The notes under the pieces were generated by a model. The model was not told where the DNA came from, searched no databases, and saw only the letters and a program-made list of their open reading frames with translations. The translations under genes were made by a program, and so were the position numbers. Positions 9,207 through 18,123 of a stretch of DNA of 48,331 nt are shown in pieces (position 1 is the first letter of the stretch; every line of letters begins with the position of its first letter). The DNA is from Opitutia bacterium UBA4506. Its GTDB lineage: Bacteria > Verrucomicrobiota > Verrucomicrobiia > Opitutales > Puniceicoccaceae. The stretch covers positions 1 through 48,331 of the forward strand of contig DGMY01000078.1 of assembly GCA_002388665.1 (NCBI GenBank). The letters are read 5' to 3'.

Positions 9207-9225
9207 AATAGAGAAGCTACCCCGC
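9186..9225 (-). terminator. Terminator hairpin overlapping the start of the 9206 gene
   Basis: On the minus strand GCGGGGTAGCTTC (9225-9213), an 8-base loop, and the perfect complement GAAGCTACCCCGC (9204-9192) are followed directly by TTTTTT (9191-9186). It begins 29 bases after the SDR stop codon. The ATG of the next gene straddles the loop and the 3' arm, and the U-tract encodes the first Phe residues of its signal peptide. Confidence 0.85.
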
Positions 9226-9254
9226 ACAAAGAGGTTCAACAATGACAAAAGCGA

Positions 9255-10046
9255 TTAGATCGTCATCGAAGCATATCCACCATCTACGATGGTTTCCGTA
9301 CCTGTCATAAACGATCCAGCTGACGAGGCGAGCAACAGAGTTGCACCTACCAGCTCATCGGAGTTACCAAATCGTTTCATCGGAGTGTGCCCCATAATCT
9401 GAGCCACTCGCTCCTCTGAAAGGATCTTTCGATTCTGTTCCGCTGGGAAAAACCCGGGAACAATCGTGTTCACTCTCACACCGGACGGAGCCCATTCACG
9501 AGCCAAGTTCTTGGAGAGATTGTGAACGGCAGCCTTAGTCGCCGAGTAAGTAAACACCCGTGACAGGGGAATCACACCAGACATCGAACCGACATTGATA
9601 ATCGAGGCGGGCTTCCCAGCTTCGAGCATCTTTGCACCAAAAACCTGGCAAGTGCGGAACACGGCCTTGAAGTTGACATCGAAAATCCAATCCAACTCCT
9701 CGTCGTCGATCTCAAGGAACGGAGTCGCAGAGTTAACCCCTGCCCCGTTTACGAGAATATCTACCTGACCATGTGAGGCGAACAAGGCCTCAGCCAAGGA
9801 ATTGATGGATTCGCGGCTACCGACATCGCAGGACTTGAACTCAGCCGAACCGCCAGCAGCTTCGATCGAACGGATCCGAATCTCGGCTTTCTCCTGGCTA
9901 CGGCCTACGAGAACCACGTGGGCTCCGGCCGAGGCGATACCCTCGGCCATTGCGCCACAAAGTTCCCCGGTTCCTCCGATGACCACCGCCAGTTTCCCGG
10001 AGAGGTCAAACGGAGTACCCGCGTAAGAATTATTATCGGACCCCAC
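9255..10046 (-). CDS. SDR family oxidoreductase, gluconate/ketogluconate type
   Basis: This classical short-chain dehydrogenase/reductase has 263 residues. Its nucleotide-binding loop is GGTGELCGAMAEG near residues 24-36, NGAG lies at about 100, and the catalytic Ser with the YSATKAA Tyr/Lys lies at about 150-165. A C-terminal DGGY ends the fold. The glycine-rich loop with Glu-Leu-Cys is reminiscent of D-mannonate/fructuronate and gluconate 5-dehydrogenase-type SDRs. The start is GTG at 10046, 3 bases after the gnd stop, so the two are cotranscribed. With gnd, kdgK and two other dehydrogenases alongside, a sugar-acid oxidoreductase role is likely. The exact substrate and cofactor are not determined. 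Confidence 0.85.
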   Translation of the reverse strand: MGSDNNSYAGTPFDLSGKLAVVIGGTGELCGAMAEGIASAGAHVVLVGRSQEKAEIRIRSIEAAGGSAEFKSCDVGSRESINSLAEALFASHGQVDILVNGAGVNSATPFLEIDDEELDWIFDVNFKAVFRTCQVFGAKMLEAGKPASIINVGSMSGVIPLSRVFTYSATKAAVHNLSKNLAREWAPSGVRVNTIVPGFFPAEQNRKILSEERVAQIMGHTPMKRFGNSDELVGATLLLASSAGSFMTGTETIVDGGYASMTI

Positions 10047-10049
10047 GAC

Positions 10050-11552
10050 TTAGGACTCCAATTGAGGACGATCAGCGAGAGGCCAGTCGATGTGGTAGAA
10101 CTTACCACGAGGCTGGTCTACACGCTCGTAAGTGTGCGCACCGAAGAAGTCACGCTGTGCTTGCAGAAGATTCTGCGGCAGACGTGCAGAACGGTAGCCA
10201 TCGTAGTAGGACAACGCAGAGCTGAAAGTAGGAGCCGACACGCCGTGAATCGCAGCGAGGGCAACAACCTTACGCCATGCAGCCTGCCCCTTGCTGATCG
10301 CTTCACAGAAGTAAGGATCGAGAAGAAGATTTGCTAGCTTCGCATCGCGCTCATAGGCCTCGGTAATCTTCTGGAGGAAGCGGGCACGAATGATGCAACC
10401 ACCCCGCCAGATCTGAGCGATCTTGCCGAAGTCCAATTCCCAGTCGTACTCTTCCTGAGCGTGACGCATCAGTTGGAAACCTTGGGCATAAGAACAAATC
10501 TTTGAACAGTACAACGCATCGCGGATCGCAGGGATCAATTCTTCCCGGCTCGGTGCTTCGGCGCTCTCAGGTCCAGGAAGGATCTCGGAAGCAGCAACGC
10601 GTTCTTCCTTCACCGCACTCAAGCAGCGAGCGAAAACAGCCTCGGAAACGGTCGGAGCAGGAGTCCCCATATCCAACGCATTGATACTGGTCCATTTACC
10701 AGTACCCTTCTGACCTGCGGTATCGAGAACGATATCAACAAAGTTGCCACCGGTGACCGGATCTTTTTGCTGAAGAACGTCGGCGGTAATCTCGACCAAG
10801 AACGAATCGAGTTCACCCAGATTCCATTCTTCAAAGACCTTACCAATCTCGGGAGCTTCCATGCCCAGGATGTTCTTCATCAAGTCGTACGATTCACAGA
10901 TCATCTGCATATCGCCGTACTCGATTCCGTTGTGAACCATCTTCACATAGTGCCCAGCACCGTTGGGTCCGATGTAAGCGGTACAAGCTACGCCACCTTC
11001 GACTGGCTTGCCTGGAGCGGCACCTTCGAGAGGCTTACCGGTTTCGTGATCGACCTTAGCCGCAACAGCTTCCCAGATCGGTTGCAATTCGCGGTATGCG
11101 CTCTCTTTGCCGCCCGGCATAAGAGAAGGGCCAAAACGAGCACCTTCTTCACCGCCGGAAACACCGCTACCGATGAAGCGCAGACCCTTTGCGGTCAAAT
11201 CCTTCTCCCGACGAATCGTGTCGGTCCACTTGGCATTACCGCCGTCGATAATGATATCATCGCTATCGAGAAGAGGTACCAACTCGTCGATCACCGCGTC
11301 GGTCCCGGCTCCGGCCTTAACGAGAATGATGATCTTTCGAGGGCGACGGATGGATTGAACAAAATCCTTTAATTCGGCTTGGCCTACGAGACCACCCGGA
11401 GTGTCCGGATGCTTGGAAACAAATGCTTCCATCTTGGAGGTCGTCCGATTGTAGACGGAGATTTTAAAGCCATGGTCGGCAATATTGAGGGCGAGATTCT
11501 GGCCCATCACAGCGAGGCCGATCAGACCGATTTCGGAGAGTTCTTCTGACAT
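10050..11552 (-). CDS. gnd: 6-phosphogluconate dehydrogenase, decarboxylating
   Basis: This protein oxidises and decarboxylates 6-phosphogluconate to ribulose 5-phosphate. The Rossmann motif GLIGLAVMGQNLALN opens the protein, followed by NRTTSKM, SGGEEGAR and the substrate segment KMVHNGIEYGDMQ. The C-terminal domain has GTGKWTSINALDMGTP. The frame extends to 11642, but MSEELSEIGLIG at ATG 11552 is the proper start, giving 500 residues. That is longer than the usual 470 or so, partly through an insertion rich in Gly/Pro (HETGKPLEGAAPGKPVEGG, about residues 165-183) just before the substrate segment. It is followed by the SDR after 3 bases. Confidence 0.96.
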   Translation of the reverse strand: MSEELSEIGLIGLAVMGQNLALNIADHGFKISVYNRTTSKMEAFVSKHPDTPGGLVGQAELKDFVQSIRRPRKIIILVKAGAGTDAVIDELVPLLDSDDIIIDGGNAKWTDTIRREKDLTAKGLRFIGSGVSGGEEGARFGPSLMPGGKESAYRELQPIWEAVAAKVDHETGKPLEGAAPGKPVEGGVACTAYIGPNGAGHYVKMVHNGIEYGDMQMICESYDLMKNILGMEAPEIGKVFEEWNLGELDSFLVEITADVLQQKDPVTGGNFVDIVLDTAGQKGTGKWTSINALDMGTPAPTVSEAVFARCLSAVKEERVAASEILPGPESAEAPSREELIPAIRDALYCSKICSYAQGFQLMRHAQEEYDWELDFGKIAQIWRGGCIIRARFLQKITEAYERDAKLANLLLDPYFCEAISKGQAAWRKVVALAAIHGVSAPTFSSALSYYDGYRSARLPQNLLQAQRDFFGAHTYERVDQPRGKFYHIDWPLADRPQLES

Positions 11553-11659
11553 AGTAGGATGATTCGATTTACGTGAGTGTTGGCAAAATAACATCGGCGG
11601 GCCGATAATGGATATTGAGCGCGGCGAATCCTGAGGTTTCAACCTTCAAGTTCCGCACG

Positions 11660-11684
11660 GTTCAACAACGCTGTAACGTTGAAC
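11660..11684. promoter_or_regulatory. Inverted repeat upstream of gnd
   Basis: GTTCAAC (11660-11666) and its complement GTTGAAC (11678-11684) are separated by 11 bases within the 172-base gap between kdgK and gnd. It could be an operator for gnd or a weak hairpin behind kdgK; no U-tract follows on the minus strand. Confidence 0.3.
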
Positions 11685-11724
11685 ATATCTTTCCGAGACG
11701 ATTTCGCGATAAAACAGACAATAA

Positions 11725-12825
11725 CTAGCGGACAACGCGAGCGCCGCCGCCGCCCATGATCTTCTCGACTTCCTTGACGGTCACCATGGAAGTATCGCCT
11801 GGGGTGGTCATGGCCAAGGCCCCGTGAGCCGCGCCGTAGTTCGCTGCAGCAGCGGCTCCGGCACCGGAGAGAAAGCCATAGATCAAGCCGGAAGCGAAGC
11901 TATCGCCACCGCCGACACGGTCCATGATCTCAAGCCCTGGGAATTCCATCGAATGATGGAATTTGCCATCACACCAGACCATTGCGCTCCAGTCATTGAC
12001 TGTCGCAGTCTTTACGCCCCGGAGGGTTGTCGCGGTTACCTTAAAATTCGGAAAGTCCTGAATCGCGCGGGAGATCATCTTCTCGAAGGCGCCTACATCG
12101 ATGTTGGAGATATTCTCGTCGACGCCCTCAACCTCAAAACCGAGGCACGCAGTGAAGTCTTCTTCATTGCCGATCATGACATCGACATATTTTGCGATCT
12201 CGCGGTTCACCTCCTGTGCCTTCTCGAGTCCACCAATCGACTTCCAAAGAGAAGGACGGTAATTTAGGTCAAAGGAAACGATCGTTCCGTGCTTTTTGGC
12301 AGCTTTTACGGCCTCGATCACAACCTCGGCGGTCGAGTCTGAGAGGGCGGCATAAATCCCACCAGTGTGGAACCAACGAGCACCCTCTTCGCCAAATAGT
12401 TTCTCCCAATCAATGTCGCCGGCCTTCAACTGTGAGGCGGCGGTATTGCCACGGTCAGGTACGCCCACTGCACCGCGAATCCCGAAACCGCGCTCGGTGA
12501 AGTTCAGACCGTTACGCACGGTCCGGCCGATGCCGTCATACTCTTTCCACTGAATCCAGGAAGTATCGACGCCGCCCTGGAGAATGAAGTCCTCGACCAA
12601 TCGGCCGACCTCATTATCCGCAAAGGCGGTAACCACTGCAGTCTGCAGCCCAAAGCAACGACGCAGACCGCGGGAGACGTTATACTCTCCGCCCCCTTCC
12701 CACGCTTGAAACTGACGGGCAGTACGCACTCGTCCTTCGCCGGGATCCAGGCGAAGCATGATTTCGCCCAAGGAGACGCAATCGTATTTACATTCAGAAG
12801 AAGGTCGGAGGGTGATCTCGCTCAT
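11725..12825 (-). CDS. kdgK: PfkB-family sugar kinase, probable 2-keto-3-deoxygluconate kinase
   Basis: The 366-residue protein begins with YDCVSLGEIMLRLDPGEGR, the KdgK-like N-terminus, then GGGEYNVSRGLRR at the substrate site. The PfkB catalytic motif DRVGGGDSFASGL near residue 305 contains the base Asp and anion hole. KdgK phosphorylates 2-keto-3-deoxygluconate to KDPG, which is cleaved by KDPG aldolase; no aldolase gene is present here. Among the surrounding sugar-acid dehydrogenases the KDG assignment fits better than fructokinase or ribokinase. The start is ATG 12825, with 74 bases to the upstream gene, so it is probably in the same transcript. Confidence 0.85.
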   Translation of the reverse strand: MSEITLRPSSECKYDCVSLGEIMLRLDPGEGRVRTARQFQAWEGGGEYNVSRGLRRCFGLQTAVVTAFADNEVGRLVEDFILQGGVDTSWIQWKEYDGIGRTVRNGLNFTERGFGIRGAVGVPDRGNTAASQLKAGDIDWEKLFGEEGARWFHTGGIYAALSDSTAEVVIEAVKAAKKHGTIVSFDLNYRPSLWKSIGGLEKAQEVNREIAKYVDVMIGNEEDFTACLGFEVEGVDENISNIDVGAFEKMISRAIQDFPNFKVTATTLRGVKTATVNDWSAMVWCDGKFHHSMEFPGLEIMDRVGGGDSFASGLIYGFLSGAGAAAAANYGAAHGALAMTTPGDTSMVTVKEVEKIMGGGGARVVR

Positions 12826-12899
12826 AATTGAATTCAGTATTTGAAGATAGAGGTTGGCAGAATCGTCGTCGAACAGACGGGAAATTGGTTATATCGTGT

Positions 12900-14000
12900 T
12901 TACTCGGTAGCTTGCGGAAACGCCTTGGGATTCCAAGATTCTTCCCCGCACTCCCCGGCAATTTCAGTAAAGGCATCCAGCTCCGCTTGTGAGAACAACA
13001 GCCCCCCTGCCTTTTCCGAGGCATTAAAAGCACGGGACTCGATCTCACCCGGCAGCAGGCAGCCTTCATTTCCAGAACCCAGGATATCGCCAAGTACCTC
13101 GCGAACATTCTCAGACTGGCTCTTCCCACCTGCAAAGAGGCCGGATGAAATGGCTTCTGGATGAATCACCTGGAAGAAGAAATTTGGACTATGCTTCTCG
13201 CCGGGCTCAGACCACCGAGAGCGGATCGTTGGAAGTGATCCACCAATAAACGCCCCGACGATCTCGTTGATCAGCGAGAGTCCATAGCCCTTGTGCGCTC
13301 CAAACGGTAACAGTGCCACTGCTTTTTTGGGATCGGTCGTAGGGTTCCCATCAGAGTCGACAGCCGCATTCGGAGGCAAGGTTTGCCCCTCCCGCGCAAA
13401 TTGCTGAACCCGTCCCATGGCGACCACACTCGTTGCCCAGTCCACAACGATGGGGAACCCAACTGCGTCCACGGTAGGAAAACCCCACGAGTGAGGATTG
13501 GTCCCCAACGTCGGCGTCTTTCCCATGAAAGGAACAACCTCAGCCAGCGCAGCCGTACAATTCGTGTAGGCGATGTAGCCGCGACGAGCTGCGTCCATGA
13601 CATAGCCGCCGCCCCAAAGGTAGTGAAAAGCCTTGTCGACCGAGACGACACCCACGCCGTAGCGATCGGCCAACTCGATCGCTCGATCAATCGCATCGAA
13701 GGCAACTGCCTGCCCGAGTTTCAAATTCGCATTCCACACCTCTGTCGCTTCAAAACGCGAAGGAATCTTTTCGATCTCAGCCCCTGGGACACACCCTCCT
13801 GCGGCGCTACCAAACAGATGATCCAGGTGCAAAGCCTTGATCGCATTGTGCGTGCGAATACCGTGTCGAGACGCCAGAGCGGCAAAACGCGCACCGGCAT
13901 CGGCTTCCTCGGCCGTAAATCCACGACTTTTATAGGCGGCCGAAACCAAGGCATTGTGGGCAGACTCCGGGACGACAAAAAATTGTTCTTTCTGACTCAT
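12900..14000 (-). CDS. Ldh/YiaK-family NAD(P)-dependent oxidoreductase
   Basis: This 366-residue protein belongs to the malate/L-lactate dehydrogenase superfamily that is unrelated to classical LDH. ASRHGIRTHN carries the conserved catalytic His. GTNPHSWGFP and the Lys/Gly-rich AHKGYGLSLINEIVGAF segment bind cofactor and substrate. Known members reduce 2,3-diketo-L-gulonate, delta-pyrroline-type imines, or oxidise ureidoglycolate and sulfolactate. In this cluster a keto-sugar-acid reductase is most likely. It lies between the hydroxyacid dehydrogenase (42 bases upstream) and kdgK (74 bases downstream). Substrate not resolved. Confidence 0.87.
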   Translation of the reverse strand: MSQKEQFFVVPESAHNALVSAAYKSRGFTAEEADAGARFAALASRHGIRTHNAIKALHLDHLFGSAAGGCVPGAEIEKIPSRFEATEVWNANLKLGQAVAFDAIDRAIELADRYGVGVVSVDKAFHYLWGGGYVMDAARRGYIAYTNCTAALAEVVPFMGKTPTLGTNPHSWGFPTVDAVGFPIVVDWATSVVAMGRVQQFAREGQTLPPNAAVDSDGNPTTDPKKAVALLPFGAHKGYGLSLINEIVGAFIGGSLPTIRSRWSEPGEKHSPNFFFQVIHPEAISSGLFAGGKSQSENVREVLGDILGSGNEGCLLPGEIESRAFNASEKAGGLLFSQAELDAFTEIAGECGEESWNPKAFPQATE

Positions 14001-14042
14001 AAGACGATTCTCAGGGATTGATGATTGGATCGATGAAATGGA

Positions 14043-15080
14043 TTAGGCCTCTGCCGATTCCGCTTCGCTTACCCACTCAAACTTCTCCGCCAAAGCATCT
14101 GCAGCGGCAGAAGCCTGGATCGGCGCCTTATTGACCTGGGCCCGGGGCTTGCGGCCGGCGAGAGCCAGAAACAGGTTCTCCACCGACTTTGTTCCCTGGC
14201 GCACGACAGACTCAAAAGTCCGCGAACCAATGTGAGGAGTGACCACGCAGTTGGGTGCGCTCAAGAGTGGGTGATCGGCCGGAGGCGGCTCGACGTCGAG
14301 TACATCCGTACCGTAGCCACCGAGGTGCCCCGAGTTCAATCCATCGGCCACAGCCTTCACATCTACCAATTCACCCCGCGCACAATTGATCAAATACGCT
14401 CCTGGCTTCATTCGGCTCACACGATCTGCATTGATCAAATCCCGTGTATCTTCGGTCAAGAACAAGTGGAGTGATACCACATCTGCCTTCTCCAAAACCT
14501 CGTCAGCCGACTCACAACGAGTCACATCGTACTCCGCCGCGAAGGACTCATCCCAGTACGGATCAAATCCCAGCACAGGCATTCCGAAAGCGCGGGCTCG
14601 AATCGCTACCTCTTTACCGATCCGGCCGAGACCCAGGATCCCAATCGACTTGCCCATCAACTCGTGGCCGGTCTTGCGCTTCCACTCACCGTTCCGCGCC
14701 GCCGTAGCCGCCTCTGGAAATCCCTTGCTCAAGCAGAGCATCAAACCGAACGCATGCTCAGCAACCGTCGTGTGATTCACCCCAGGAGTGAACAGTACCG
14801 GTATCCCCTTCTCCGAAGCGTAGGCTACGTCGATCTTGTCAACGCCGATCCCGTACTTGGAAATCAATTGGAGACGTGGAAGAGATTTGTCGATCACGGC
14901 AGAAGTAATCGCGTCATCCCCGCACAAAAAGGCGTCAAACTCGCCCGCCAACTCCAGCATACGCTCTTCGGACAATGGTCCGCGCTCGCAATGGACGTCA
15001 AAACCGGAAGCTTCCAATAGTTCCTGGTGCTGCCCTGGGGTATCCTGAAATGAAGTGGTGGTAAGGAGTATTTTCAACAT
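14043..15080 (-). CDS. D-2-hydroxyacid dehydrogenase (phosphoglycerate dehydrogenase-like)
   Basis: The frame runs to 15272, but the family N-terminus MLKILLTTTSF begins at ATG 15080, with GGAGGG immediately before it, giving 345 residues. The NAD motif GLGRIGKEVAIRA is at about residue 153. The catalytic Arg (NCARGELVD), Glu (DVEPPPADHP) and His (PHIGSRT) are all present. There is no ACT domain, so a regulatory SerA is less likely than a hydroxypyruvate/2-ketogluconate (GhrB-like) reductase. It is the first gene of the minus-strand sugar-acid run. The upstream frame extension overlaps the YceI terminator and is not coding. Confidence 0.87.
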   Translation of the reverse strand: MLKILLTTTSFQDTPGQHQELLEASGFDVHCERGPLSEERMLELAGEFDAFLCGDDAITSAVIDKSLPRLQLISKYGIGVDKIDVAYASEKGIPVLFTPGVNHTTVAEHAFGLMLCLSKGFPEAATAARNGEWKRKTGHELMGKSIGILGLGRIGKEVAIRARAFGMPVLGFDPYWDESFAAEYDVTRCESADEVLEKADVVSLHLFLTEDTRDLINADRVSRMKPGAYLINCARGELVDVKAVADGLNSGHLGGYGTDVLDVEPPPADHPLLSAPNCVVTPHIGSRTFESVVRQGTKSVENLFLALAGRKPRAQVNKAPIQASAAADALAEKFEWVSEAESAEA

Positions 15081-15206
15081 CCCTCCAACACAAAAACCAA
15101 CACGCGTTGGGTCAAGCAGAAAGATGCGCTTCAGGAGAAACAATCCCGTCACCTCGACAAGGGCAGACTCTTCCTTCGCTGGAGGAGAAAGGACCACCCC
15201 GGGCAC

Positions 15207-15240
15207 AAAAAAGGGCGGATCATCAGACCCGCCCCTTTTT
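15207..15240 (-). terminator. Intrinsic terminator after the YceI gene
   Basis: On the minus strand AAAAAGGGGCGG, a 10-base loop and CCGCCCTTTTTT form a GC core flanked by A/T tracts. It starts 29 bases after the YceI stop. The symmetry could allow some bidirectional activity. Confidence 0.85.
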
Positions 15241-15268
15241 AGTAGAAAGTAAATTCCCGAACCGTCGA

Positions 15269-15838
15269 TCAAGCTTCCGGAGCCTGAATAAAAATTTCGA
15301 CGGTAACCTCGTTACCCACAACGCCCTGGCCGTAGCTGATTCCCCAGTCGCGGCGGTCGATGGTGGTCTTGACCTCCCAACCGGAAACCATCTTGCCCTT
15401 GTTATTTTCCTGCACACCGAGAAGAGTCGTATCGAGAGTAATCTCTTTGGTTTCTCCGGCCATGGTCAGATCACCCTTTACAGCGAACTCATTGTCACCG
15501 GTTTTTTCCCACGAAGTGGATTTAAAAGAGATCAACGGAAATTTCTCCTCATTGAAGAAATCGTCGCTCGCCAGATGGTCGTCCCGCTTGTCGTTATTTG
15601 TGTCGACGCTTTCCACCTCGATGGACGCATTGACGAAGCTTTTGCTCAGGTCTTCCTCATCGTAAGCGATAGTGGCTTCGAATTCGTCGAAATTCCCGGG
15701 CACGGTGGTGAAAAAGTGACGAATCTTAAAAGTAACGCCGGAATGAACCGGGTCGACCGTGTAAGTCTTGGTAGCAGCCGGCAGTGCGGAGGCCGAAGCA
15801 ATGAGGAGGGCAGAAGCGAAGATCGATAATGGGTTCAT
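15269..15838 (-). CDS. Secreted YceI-family lipid-binding-like protein
   Basis: A signal peptide (IFASALLIASASALPAA) precedes TYTVDPVHSGVTFKIRHFF, the hallmark of the YceI lipocalin-like fold. Further conserved stretches are FVNASIEVESVDTNN, RDDHLASDDFF and VKGDLTMAGETKEITLD. YceI proteins are periplasmic beta-barrels that bind polyisoprenoids or amphiphiles; their role in most bacteria is unclear, often stress related. It has 189 residues, the normal length. It is divergent from acs and ends at its own terminator, so it is monocistronic. Confidence 0.93.
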   Translation of the reverse strand: MNPLSIFASALLIASASALPAATKTYTVDPVHSGVTFKIRHFFTTVPGNFDEFEATIAYDEEDLSKSFVNASIEVESVDTNNDKRDDHLASDDFFNEEKFPLISFKSTSWEKTGDNEFAVKGDLTMAGETKEITLDTTLLGVQENNKGKMVSGWEVKTTIDRRDWGISYGQGVVGNEVTVEIFIQAPEA

Positions 15839-15869
15839 GATATTTTGAAGGTTTATGACAGATCGGTAC

Positions 15870-15899
15870 TTGATCCGAAAGGCAATAAGATGCTCTAAT
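15870..15899 (+). promoter_or_regulatory. Candidate promoter for acs
   Basis: TTGATC (15870-15875) and TCTAAT (15894-15899) with an 18-base spacer lie about 58 bases ahead of the acs ATG, in the 118-base gap to the divergent YceI gene. Pattern match only. Confidence 0.4.
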
Positions 15900-15956
15900 T
15901 TCCTCTGTCAAATTTTCTTATCGTTTCTCTACGAATCCCGAACCCCAAGATTAAGA

Positions 15957-17924
15957 ATGAGCGAAAGCATTGAAAACCTATTGGAGAGTGTATCCCACGA
16001 AAACCGGAGCTTCCCTCCTACCCCGGAATTTTCGCAACAGGCTTGTATAGGATCCATGGAAGACTATCAGGCGGAGTACCGACGCAGCATCGCCGATCCC
16101 GAAGCCTACTGGGCTGAGGTTGCCTCTGAGCTTCACTGGTTCAAACCATGGGACCGGGTCCTGAACGAAGATGAAAAACCATTCTTCAAGTGGTTCGAAG
16201 GGGGCAAAACAAACCTTGCCTACAACTGCATCGACCGCCACATCGCCAACGGAGACCGGAATAAGGCTGCTTTGATTTGGGAAGGCGAACCGGGCGATTC
16301 CCGCGTACTGACCTATTTCGACCTCTACCGCGAGGTCAACCAGTTTGCCAATGCACTGAGAGACCTGGGAATCAAGAAAGGTGATCGGATCGCCCTCTAT
16401 CTCCCCATGATCCCGGAACTGGCGATCGCCACACTGGCCTGTGCTCGTATTGGCGCAGTTCACACCGTCGTCTTCGCCGGATTTTCCTCCAATTCCATCA
16501 GAGACCGAGTCATCGACTGCGGGGCTCGTTGCGTAATCACCGCCGATGGTGGCTGGCGGCGCGGCCAGATCCTAAACCTCAAAAACATTGTCGATGAGGC
16601 AGTCGACGGGGTGGACTGCATTTCGGAAGTAATCGTAGTCAAGCGGGGCAAAGGTGATCCTTTCCCATGCCGCATCAAGGAAGGGCGCGACCACTGGTAC
16701 CACCGTCTGGTCCAGGACCAACCCATTCACTGCGAACCCGAGCAACTCGATTCGGAAGACATGCTCTTCCTCTTGTACACGAGCGGCACGACAGGCAAGC
16801 CCAAGGGCATCATCCACACCGTGGGTGGTTACATGGTCTACACCTACCAAACCTCCAAACTCGTCTTCGACCTGAAAAAGGAGGACGTGTACTGGTGTAC
16901 TGCGGACATCGGATGGATCACGGGCCACAGTTATATCCTGTACGGGCCGCTGCAGAACGGTGCGAGTGTCGTCATGTATGAAGGTGCCCCCAACTCCCCC
17001 GACAACGGTCGATTCTGGGATATCATCGAAAAGTACGGCATTACCATTTTCTATACCGCGCCCACGGCGATCCGGGCGTTTATGAAGTGGGGAGACCACT
17101 GGCCCAAGGCAAAGGACCTTTCATCACTCCGCCTTCTCGGAACTGTAGGTGAGCCGATCAATCCCGAAGCGTGGATCTGGTATCATAAAATGATTGGTGC
17201 TGAACGCTGCCCAATCGTCGACACCTGGTGGCAAACCGAGACTGGAGGCATCATGCTCTCTCCCCTTCCGGGCGCCACCCCGACGAAGCCCGGATGCGCG
17301 ACGCTGCCTCTTCCCGGCATTGACGCTGCCGTTCTCGACGACGCGGGCAACGAACAGAAGGCTGGAATCCTCGCCATTCGCAAGCCATGGCCCGGAATCC
17401 TACGCGGGATCTACGGCGACCCCCAACGCTTCAAAGACACCTACTGGTGCAAATGGAACGGGGAATATTACTTCCCGGGAGATGGTGCCCGAACCGATGA
17501 CGACGACTACTTCTGGATCCTTGGACGGGTAGACGACGTGGTAAACGTATCCGGACACCGCATCGGGACCGCGGAGCTGGAAAGTGTGTTCATCGAACAC
17601 CCCTCGGTCGCGGAATCGGCAGTTATTGGAGTTCCTCACGAAATTAAGGGGCAAGGACTCGTAGCGTTTGTCACCGTTCGGGAGAGCGCGACGGCCGACG
17701 AGAAGCTGCAGAAGGAACTGATCGACCTAGTCATCAAGGATATTGGAAAGTTCGCGGTACCCGAGAAACTCGTGTTTTCCGGAGACCTCCCCAAAACCCG
17801 GTCCGGCAAAATCATGCGCCGACTTCTCCGCGATATTGCAGAGGGCAAAACCCTCGGGAACGTAACGACACTGGCAGATCCAACCATCGTCGAAGAGCTC
17901 CGCAAGAAATACCAAGAAGGCTAA
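15957..17924 (+). CDS. acs: Acetate-CoA ligase (acetyl-CoA synthetase)
   Basis: The product makes acetyl-CoA from acetate, CoA and ATP via acetyl-AMP. ATG 15957 (MSESIENLLESV) gives 655 residues, the normal Acs length; an upstream in-frame ATG at 15855 would add a non-family extension. LLYTSGTTGKPKGI is the ATP-binding P-loop, DTWWQTETGG the adenylation motif, and GHRIGTAELE the hinge. PKTRSGKIMRR near the C-terminus contains the Lys that is reversibly acetylated to switch off Acs. A tight terminator follows, so the gene stands alone. Propionate could also be used; Acs is the better call. Confidence 0.96.
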   Translation: MSESIENLLESVSHENRSFPPTPEFSQQACIGSMEDYQAEYRRSIADPEAYWAEVASELHWFKPWDRVLNEDEKPFFKWFEGGKTNLAYNCIDRHIANGDRNKAALIWEGEPGDSRVLTYFDLYREVNQFANALRDLGIKKGDRIALYLPMIPELAIATLACARIGAVHTVVFAGFSSNSIRDRVIDCGARCVITADGGWRRGQILNLKNIVDEAVDGVDCISEVIVVKRGKGDPFPCRIKEGRDHWYHRLVQDQPIHCEPEQLDSEDMLFLLYTSGTTGKPKGIIHTVGGYMVYTYQTSKLVFDLKKEDVYWCTADIGWITGHSYILYGPLQNGASVVMYEGAPNSPDNGRFWDIIEKYGITIFYTAPTAIRAFMKWGDHWPKAKDLSSLRLLGTVGEPINPEAWIWYHKMIGAERCPIVDTWWQTETGGIMLSPLPGATPTKPGCATLPLPGIDAAVLDDAGNEQKAGILAIRKPWPGILRGIYGDPQRFKDTYWCKWNGEYYFPGDGARTDDDDYFWILGRVDDVVNVSGHRIGTAELESVFIEHPSVAESAVIGVPHEIKGQGLVAFVTVRESATADEKLQKELIDLVIKDIGKFAVPEKLVFSGDLPKTRSGKIMRRLLRDIAEGKTLGNVTTLADPTIVEELRKKYQEG

Positions 17925-17944
17925 TCTCCTGAGCCAAATTTTTC

Positions 17945-17980
17945 AAAACCTCCTACTCTTTTTGGGTAGGAGGTTTTTTT
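17945..17980 (+). terminator. Intrinsic terminator after acs
   Basis: AAAACCTCCTAC (17945-17956) pairs with GTAGGAGGTTTT (17966-17977), 9-base loop, followed by a run of seven T (17974-17980). It starts 20 bases after the acs stop. Confidence 0.93.
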
Positions 17981-18123
17981 GTATTCGCGGTCAGGCGAGA
18001 ATAGCTCGGATGGAAAAAATGGAGATAGCTGGAACAACCACCCTACCCTACTTTTCAAGACAATCCCCCCTCACAGATCCCTTCGAGAGGAACCCCCAAG
18101 GAGCCAGTGCCCCAGCCAGCCTA

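Noticed and set aside
15081..15272. Upstream extension of the D-2-hydroxyacid dehydrogenase
   Set aside because: It would run through the YceI terminator; the Rossmann family N-terminus starts at 15080 behind GGAGGG.
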